Source of the DNA: Selenomonadaceae bacterium
GTDB lineage: Bacteria > Bacillota > Negativicutes > Selenomonadales > Selenomonadaceae
Assembly (NCBI GenBank): GCA_017484235.1
Contig: JAFUTM010000254.1
Coordinates: 1 to 11,289 of the forward strand
DNA: 11,289 nt
Reading direction: 5' to 3'
The notes under the pieces: model-generated
Database searches by the model: none
Told to the model about the DNA's origin: nothing
What the model saw: only the letters and a program-made list of their open reading frames with translations
In this document: in pieces, positions 6,802-11,289 of the stretch
Layout: each line of letters begins with the position of its first letter
Numbering within the stretch: the first letter of the stretch is position 1
Program-made: the position numbers and the translations under genes

Positions 6802-8466
6802 ATGAGAGGCGCACAGGCAGTTGTCGAATGTCTCAAAGAACAGGGCGTTGACACACTTTTTGGTTATCCTGGTGGAATGATTCTGCCGCTGTATGATGCA
6901 CTTTATGACGATAAAATTATAAATCAAATTTTGGTTACTCACGAACAGAACGCCGCGCACGCTGCCGACGGTTATGCACGTGCAACCGGTAAAGTAGGCG
7001 TCTGTATTGCGACGAGTGGACCAGGTGCAACTAATTTAGTCACTGGAATTGCAACGGCATTTATGGATTCCATTCCGATCGTCGCAATTACCGGTCAAGT
7101 TGATACAAGTTCACTTGGCCGTGATGCATTTCAGGAGACTGATATTTTAGATATAACTATGCCCGTTACTAAACATAATTTTAAAATCAAAGACGCTCGC
7201 CACTTGGTTCCGACTATTCGTCAAGCATTTGAAATTGCAAAAAGCGGTCGTCGCGGTCCGGTTTTAGTCGACATTCCACGCAATATTTTCTTTGATGAAG
7301 TCGATTATAAATACGAAGCTCCACAAGATAAATCAATTGGCAAGCCGGATCCAGATTTTTTAATTTGCGCGGCTGAGGCAGCTGACGAAATTGCAAAGGC
7401 TGAGCGTCCAGTTGTAATCGTTGGCGGCGGCGCGATAAGTGCCGGTGCCTCAAAAGAAATAATTGCATTTATCGAAAAATTTGATCTGCCAGTTGTTCAG
7501 ACGCTTATGGGTTTAGGTGCAGTTCCTCGCTCACATCAACAAAATCTCGGTTTTGCTGGTATGCACGGACAGAAGGCGGCTAACCACGCGGTTGCGGAGG
7601 CTGATTTAGTTATAGCTGTCGGCAGTCGTTTTGGAGACCGTCAGACTGGAAATTTAAGCAAATACACTGAAGGGCGCAAATTTATTCATATTGATATTGA
7701 TCCGGCTGAAATTGATAAGAATGTTGCTAACAGTCTAGGTCTTGCCGGTGATATGAAAGTTATACTCGGACTTTTAATGCGGCACGAACCTTCACCTAAA
7801 CGATTAAACTGGTGGCGGCAGATTGAATCGTGGCAGGAAGAATACGATTACGATTATCAAGTAAGCCGTTTAACAGTGCCTTGGGCAATGAATCAGATTG
7901 CTAAAAAAACTGCAAATAAAAATTTCGCCTTCGCAACGGACGTCGGACAGCATCAAATGTGGGCGGCGCTGCATCTTAAAATTGAAGAACCGCGTACCTG
8001 GCTGACCAGCGGAGGACTCGGTACAATGGGTTTTGGCCTTCCGGCGGCAATGGGCGCACAAGTGGCGTATGGCAACAGTCGCCGCGTGATCTCTGTGAGT
8101 GGTGACGGCGGAATTAAAATGACGGGCAATGAGTTTTACACAATTGCCAGATTGAACTTACCGATTATATCGCTTATTGTCAACAACACAAGTCTTGGAA
8201 TGATTCGTCAACTTCAAAAGGTTTTTTACAAAGATCGTTACATTGCCTGCGAGTTCGATTATCAGATGGACTACGTTGCCTATGCGCAGAGTTTTGGTAT
8301 TAAAGCTGAGGCGGTATCCACTCAGGAAGACTTTGCACACGCGCTGTCTAAAGCGATTGATGATACTGAGCACCCTCGTGTTATCGTTCTTAACGTTTGG
8401 CGCAGTTTTGTTGAGCCGATGACCAAAGGCGGTGCAAACATAAACGAGTTTGTGGAATTTAAATAA
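6802..8466 (+). CDS. ilvB: Acetolactate synthase, large (catalytic) subunit
   Basis: ThDP-dependent acetohydroxyacid synthase: condenses two pyruvates to 2-acetolactate, or pyruvate with 2-ketobutyrate, the first common step of valine, leucine and isoleucine synthesis. With the preferred start it is 554 residues, typical for the family, beginning MRGAQAVVECLKEQGVDTLF. Three domains are visible. The N-terminal PYR domain has the activating glutamate E48 (THEQNAAHAADGYAR) and ATSGPGATN. The central FAD-type domain has GMHGQKAANHAV and AVGSRFGDRQTGN. The C-terminal PP domain has GGLGTMGFGLPAAMGA and the Mg-ThDP motif from GDGG (434-437) to NN (461-462). An alternative ATG at 6784 adds six residues but lacks a ribosome binding site. 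No ilvN/ilvH regulatory subunit or ilvC follows; the next 260 bases are non-coding. It is 30 bases after Uma2 copy 2 and may be read through from the glycan genes. GC content is clearly higher than in the preceding cluster. Confidence 0.94.
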   Translation: MRGAQAVVECLKEQGVDTLFGYPGGMILPLYDALYDDKIINQILVTHEQNAAHAADGYARATGKVGVCIATSGPGATNLVTGIATAFMDSIPIVAITGQVDTSSLGRDAFQETDILDITMPVTKHNFKIKDARHLVPTIRQAFEIAKSGRRGPVLVDIPRNIFFDEVDYKYEAPQDKSIGKPDPDFLICAAEAADEIAKAERPVVIVGGGAISAGASKEIIAFIEKFDLPVVQTLMGLGAVPRSHQQNLGFAGMHGQKAANHAVAEADLVIAVGSRFGDRQTGNLSKYTEGRKFIHIDIDPAEIDKNVANSLGLAGDMKVILGLLMRHEPSPKRLNWWRQIESWQEEYDYDYQVSRLTVPWAMNQIAKKTANKNFAFATDVGQHQMWAALHLKIEEPRTWLTSGGLGTMGFGLPAAMGAQVAYGNSRRVISVSGDGGIKMTGNEFYTIARLNLPIISLIVNNTSLGMIRQLQKVFYKDRYIACEFDYQMDYVAYAQSFGIKAEAVSTQEDFAHALSKAIDDTEHPRVIVLNVWRSFVEPMTKGGANINEFVEFK

Positions 8467-8550
8467 TGAATTTAATGTCTATTGTTAATTTGATTTTTCT
8501 TAATTTGAAACTTCTTGTTTATGGTTGTGACTGAGCTTAAATCTTTTTAA

Positions 8551-8593
8551 GGTTGAAACTTCTTTCTTAGCGGTAAGAAAGAAGCAAAGAACC
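8551..8593. repeat. Strong imperfect-palindromic hairpin
   Basis: CTTCTTTCTTA (8559-8569), loop GCGG (8570-8573) and TAAGAAAGAAG (8574-8584) form a perfect 11-bp stem with a four-base loop. Beyond a small internal loop, GGTT (8551-8554) can pair with AACC (8590-8593). No T run follows on either strand, so it is not a textbook intrinsic terminator. It may still act as an RNA-stabilising stem behind ilvB or belong to a dispersed repeat. Confidence 0.8.
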
Positions 8594-8605
8594 GCCTCGC
8601 TAACT

Positions 8606-8651
8606 TCGCATCACGCTCAGTAGCGCTCGGGAAGGCGCTCGCATCACGCTC
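8606..8651. repeat. GC-rich block with 13-bp direct repeat
   Basis: TCGCATCACGCTC occurs at 8606-8618 and again at 8639-8651, 33 bases apart. CGCTC appears four times in the block (8614, 8624, 8636, 8647). Between the copies AGCGC (8622-8626) can pair with GCGCT (8635-8639) around an eight-base loop. The block is far more GC-rich than the flanking spacer, which suggests a separate repeat element. Confidence 0.7.
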
Positions 8652-8661
8652 GCGATTTTTA

Positions 8662-8693
8662 AATTAAGAATTAAGAATTACGAATTGCGCATT
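8662..8693. repeat. Second heptanucleotide array
   Basis: Four consecutive 7-base units aattaag, aattaag, aattacg, aattgcg (8662-8689) run into cattaattaag. ATTGCGCATT (8684-8693) is the exact reverse complement of AATGCGCAAT at 1254-1263 in the thrC-side array, linking the two spacers as members of one repeat type. Confidence 0.65.
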
Positions 8694-8716
8694 AATTAAG
8701 CATTGTTTATTTTATC

Positions 8717-8721
8717 AGGTG
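8717..8721 (+). promoter_or_regulatory. Ribosome binding site that fixes the DUF554 start
   Basis: AGGTG followed by ATTAT and ATG at 8727. This chooses the ATG over an in-frame TTG at 8703, which has no upstream binding site and lies at the edge of the heptad array. Confidence 0.7.
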
Positions 8722-8726
8722 ATTAT

Positions 8727-9449
8727 ATGGTTTTTGCCGGTTTTGGAACGGTTGTAAATGTAATTGGAATCATAATAGGTGGAATCGTAGGTTTAATTAG
8801 TGGTCGCTTATTGACGAAAAAGTTGCAGACCACACTGCAAATGAGCTGCGCAGTCGCTGTTATTTTTATTGGTATTAGCGGTACGCTGAGCAAGATGCTG
8901 ACAATCAATCCAGACGGTTCAGTTGAGACTATTGGCATTATGATGATGATTGCAAGTTTAACTATTGGCGGCATAATTGGTGAAATCATCGATATTGACG
9001 GTCATATGGAACGTTTTGGCATATGGCTGAGGTCAAAATCCGGCAACGACGGAGATACTAAATTTGTTGACGGTTTCGTTACGGCGTCGCTTACGGTCTG
9101 CATTGGTGCAATGGCAATAATCGGCGCCATTGAAGATAGTCTGATGAATAACTATACCATTCTATATGCAAAGGCAGTCTTGGATTTAATCATAATTCTG
9201 GTTATGACTGCTTCGCTCGGTAAGGGTTGCATATTTTCTGCCGTATCTGTCGGATTATTTCAAGGCACAATAACACTGCTTGCCGGCTTTCTGCAGCCAT
9301 TAATGAACGATACATCACTCAATAATTTATCATACATCGGAAATATTTTAATATTTTGTGTCGGAGTGAATTTGATGTTCGGACAAAAAATCAGAGTGGC
9401 GAATCTGCTTCCGTCACTCGTCATTGCTTCCATATGGAACGCGATTTAA
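8727..9449 (+). CDS. DUF554-family integral membrane protein (YqgA/YdfK-like)
   Basis: 240-residue polytopic inner-membrane protein of the DUF554 family, whose members include E. coli YqgA and B. subtilis YdfK; transported substrate or role not established. The N terminus carries the family signature GTVVNVIGIIIGGIVG (residues 7-22). Further hydrophobic segments lie at about 40-60, 68-88, 114-134, 147-163, 168-190, 202-217 and 224-239. The GGIIGEIIDID (81-91) and ASLTVCIGAMAIIGAIEDSL (120-139) blocks are typical of the family. The length matches the family. The start is set by AGGTG at 8717-8721. It appears to be a single-gene unit behind the repeat-rich spacer and ends only 8 bases before the converging stop of the GT41 gene, with no room for a terminator of its own. 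Composition resembles the core genes more than the glycan cluster. Confidence 0.9.
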   Translation: MVFAGFGTVVNVIGIIIGGIVGLISGRLLTKKLQTTLQMSCAVAVIFIGISGTLSKMLTINPDGSVETIGIMMMIASLTIGGIIGEIIDIDGHMERFGIWLRSKSGNDGDTKFVDGFVTASLTVCIGAMAIIGAIEDSLMNNYTILYAKAVLDLIIILVMTASLGKGCIFSAVSVGLFQGTITLLAGFLQPLMNDTSLNNLSYIGNILIFCVGVNLMFGQKIRVANLLPSLVIASIWNAI

Positions 9450-9457
9450 CGCTTTTA

Positions 9458-11289
9458 CTAATCAGAAATTGTTGACACATTAAATATGCGTGGGCGCTTA
9501 CGAATCTTAGTTTTACAAAAATAATTTTTCCACGCATCGTGATAGCAAGCCTCAATTTCTTTCATATATTGACGGCTGTCCATAAGTGCAGATTTTAGTA
9601 AATGTTCACGTAAACCTGCGTGATAGCCTGCGATTAACTCTTTACGCCGCCCAAGCTGGACGGCTTTTTTTACGTATTCCATTCCATTTTGCGCCACTAA
9701 TTCGTTGAGGTCAGCACTTGTCATAATGCTTGCGCCAAATCTTGAGCCGTGACTTTTGCCTCTGAGAGTGACAACGGGCACACCCATATAAAGTGCCTCA
9801 CAAGTCGTAAGTCCGCCATTATACGGAAATGTATCAAGTGCAACGTCAATCTCACGATATTGCTCAAGATAATCTGGACTGTAAGGGCGCAGCTCAACTC
9901 TATTAAGCGGAAAGCTCATCTTTTTGAGGCGTTCCAAAACAATTTCACGGCCGGATTGAATACTGCAGACTTTACTTTTTATCACTAAAATGGAATCGCG
10001 AACCTGTTCTAAAATGGCACGCCACAAATATAATACTTCGTCGGTAACTTTGGCAAAATTATTAAAACTGCCATAAGTTATATATTCATTCTGCAGCATT
10101 GGTGCCTGGATACCGGCAGGTGGCATATCGCGAACGATGCCAGGCGCGTAGCATAAGTGACAATGCTCTGTTCGCAGAATTTTTTCGGTAAATCCGGCAG
10201 GCTGTTCTTTTTCCGGCAGGCAGATTTTATCTGACAAAAAGAAATCTATCTCAGCAAGTCCAGTTGTAGCGGTGTAACCAATTGCGCTCACTTGAACCGG
10301 CGCAGGTTTATACACCATAATCGGCAGGCAGCTATTTTGACTGTGACCAGATAAATCTACCAAAATATCAACGTGATCTTCAGCGATTAATCTTGCCGCC
10401 GTGCGCGGTGACCGGCCGCTTAAATCTTTCCACGATACGTGATGCCGCTTGAGCCGCTCAGTTACAGCATCTTTCTTACTGGTTTGATAACACGTTACCG
10501 AAAAATTTTCAGCGTCAAAGTCACGCAGAAATGGAAGGATAAAATTGGCAACGGCGTGCTGTCGAAAGTCCGGCGACACGTATCCAATCCTCAGCTTCTT
10601 ATCTACAACGCGCTTAACTTTATCGTGATTATATGGTGTCACATCAACGAAAAATTCTTGATACTTTTTTGCAAGTTCTTTGCCGTAAGCCGGTGCAAGG
10701 TCGCGATAATTGCGTAAAAACAAATGCTTACCATATAATTCAGCGGCACGTTCATTGTTATCAGTTAAATCACTCGCCTCAAAAAGTGAATCGGCAGCAG
10801 CCTCCGGCTCACCTGCAAGATATAAGCCGTTGGATATCCAGCTCAGCGCCTTAAACAATAAATTTTGCATCAACGCAATCTGAGTTTCTGTCTCCGTCTG
10901 CAGTTCAATATCTTTGGGCGTTTTTTCTATACGATTGAAAGCGAATTTCCGACGATGATTCTGTAAAAATCGGTCAAAAGTATTAATAGCTTTTTTTATT
11001 TCTTTTATAACGCCGCGTAAAATTTTAAGTTCTTCTTTTAGTTCAAATTTTTCAGCAGCAACTGCGCCTAAGATTAGTCGTCCGCGCTGGTGGTTAGGTT
11101 CCAATAAAAGCGCGTCCTGTGCCATATGTTCGGCTTCGTCATACTTGCCAAGATATAATGCGGCCTCTGCCATTATGGCTGGTCCGTCAGCGGCGGTCTT
11201 ATCCAGCTCAAAGAGTTCACAGGCGCAGGCTCGCATTGCACGCGGATCGCCGTCAGACGCAAATTTATCTGCTAATGTCAGCCAGTTTA
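9458..11289 (-). CDS. TPR + SPINDLY-type O-GlcNAc transferase (GT41), 5'-truncated by window edge
   Basis: Large cytoplasmic protein O-glycosyltransferase of the SPINDLY/OGT family, expected to attach a sugar (GlcNAc in classical members) to Ser/Thr of protein acceptors. The frame stays open past the Met at 11236 to the window edge (17 more codons, NWLTLADKFASDGD and on), so the N terminus lies outside. Counting from that Met: TPR-like helices about 13-60 (ALYLGKYDEAEHMAQDALLLEPN) and 126-160; GT41 catalytic region 215-575. Key elements are SPDFRQHAVANF with H227 (equivalent of human OGT H498), GYTATTGLAEIDFFLSD (320-336), YGSFNNFAKV with K396 (equivalent of OGT K842), and DTFPYNGGLTTCEALYMGVP (468-487) followed by KSHGSRFGAS (494-503). 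In motile relatives such enzymes modify flagellin (established for some bacteria, inferred here). It converges on the DUF554 gene with an 8-base gap. No flagellin gene is visible. Confidence 0.92.
   Translation of the reverse strand, partial: NWLTLADKFASDGDPRAMRACACELFELDKTAADGPAIMAEAALYLGKYDEAEHMAQDALLLEPNHQRGRLILGAVAAEKFELKEELKILRGVIKEIKKAINTFDRFLQNHRRKFAFNRIEKTPKDIELQTETETQIALMQNLLFKALSWISNGLYLAGEPEAAADSLFEASDLTDNNERAAELYGKHLFLRNYRDLAPAYGKELAKKYQEFFVDVTPYNHDKVKRVVDKKLRIGYVSPDFRQHAVANFILPFLRDFDAENFSVTCYQTSKKDAVTERLKRHHVSWKDLSGRSPRTAARLIAEDHVDILVDLSGHSQNSCLPIMVYKPAPVQVSAIGYTATTGLAEIDFFLSDKICLPEKEQPAGFTEKILRTEHCHLCYAPGIVRDMPPAGIQAPMLQNEYITYGSFNNFAKVTDEVLYLWRAILEQVRDSILVIKSKVCSIQSGREIVLERLKKMSFPLNRVELRPYSPDYLEQYREIDVALDTFPYNGGLTTCEALYMGVPVVTLRGKSHGSRFGASIMTSADLNELVAQNGMEYVKKAVQLGRRKELIAGYHAGLREHLLKSALMDSRQYMKEIEACYHDAWKNYFCKTKIRKRPRIFNVSTISD

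Larger units (their letters stand above)
8467..8726. other. Non-coding spacer between ilvB and the DUF554 gene
   Basis: 260 bases without a credible gene. In order it holds an AT-rich stretch (to about 8550), an 11-bp perfect hairpin (8559-8584), a GC-rich block with a 13-bp direct repeat (8606-8651), a short heptad array (8662-8689) and the DUF554 ribosome binding site. It is the natural place for an ilvB terminator and a DUF554 promoter, but I cannot point to a convincing example of either. Confidence 0.7.

Noticed and set aside
8559..8584. Intrinsic terminator for ilvB
   Set aside because: The stem is strong but neither strand has a T run after it, so it does not fit a Rho-independent terminator.
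8575..8668. Possible small peptide across the hairpin and GC-rich block (KKEAKNRLANFASRS-like)
   Set aside because: No start codon with a ribosome binding site, and the sequence is made of direct and inverted repeats; repeat-derived rather than coding.
9749..9988. Plus-strand ORFs opposite the GT41 gene (also 10439-10717 and 10633-10854)
   Set aside because: They lie antisense to conserved GT41/TPR coding sequence and show no recognisable domain.

Overview
The window looks like a chromosomal stretch of an AT-rich, anaerobic Firmicutes-type bacterium. The gene set points to Negativicutes, probably a Selenomonas/Anaerovibrio/Quinella-like genome: a methionine aminopeptidase with an N-terminal SEC-C zinc motif, a SPINDLY-type O-GlcNAc transferase, several Uma2 proteins and a DUF554 membrane protein. 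That assignment is inference from gene content and style; no rRNA or other strong taxonomic marker is present. Ribosome binding sites are mostly of the form GGAGG or AGGTG, and a GGTG followed by five bases and ATG recurs and helps to set starts.

Layout. At the left edge is the 3' four-fifths of threonine synthase (thrC, +). It is followed by a 170-base non-coding spacer filled with 7-base repeats. Next comes a tightly spaced + strand run that could be one transcript: a GT2 glycosyltransferase, a SEC-C methionine aminopeptidase (map), an alpha-1,2-fucosyltransferase (GT11) broken by two single-base homopolymer expansions, a Uma2-family protein, a TPR-glycosyltransferase fusion, a second Uma2 paralogue, and the acetolactate synthase large subunit (ilvB). 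No convincing terminator lies between these genes. A 260-base spacer follows, with a strong 11-bp hairpin, a GC-rich block with a 13-bp direct repeat and a second heptad array. Then comes a DUF554 membrane protein (+). Ending 8 bases beyond it on the - strand is a large TPR/GT41 O-GlcNAc transferase that runs off the right edge.

How the genes fit together. Biosynthetic genes (thrC, ilvB) flank a small, more AT-rich glycan module (GT2, GT11, TPR-GT) that also contains map and two Uma2 genes. With the SPINDLY-type GT41 nearby, the region most plausibly makes or modifies a cell-surface glycan or glycoprotein such as flagellin, but no acceptor or transporter gene is visible here.

The most striking observation is the fucosyltransferase. 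Removing exactly one T from a T8 tract and one G from a G7 tract restores an uninterrupted frame of about 290 codons, the normal GT11 size. It is therefore a candidate for phase-variable (contingency) expression, a very recent pseudogene, or a pair of sequencing errors. Secondary curiosities are the paired Uma2 genes flanking the TPR-GT and the two related heptanucleotide arrays in non-coding DNA. I do not see a clearly new defence or mobile system.
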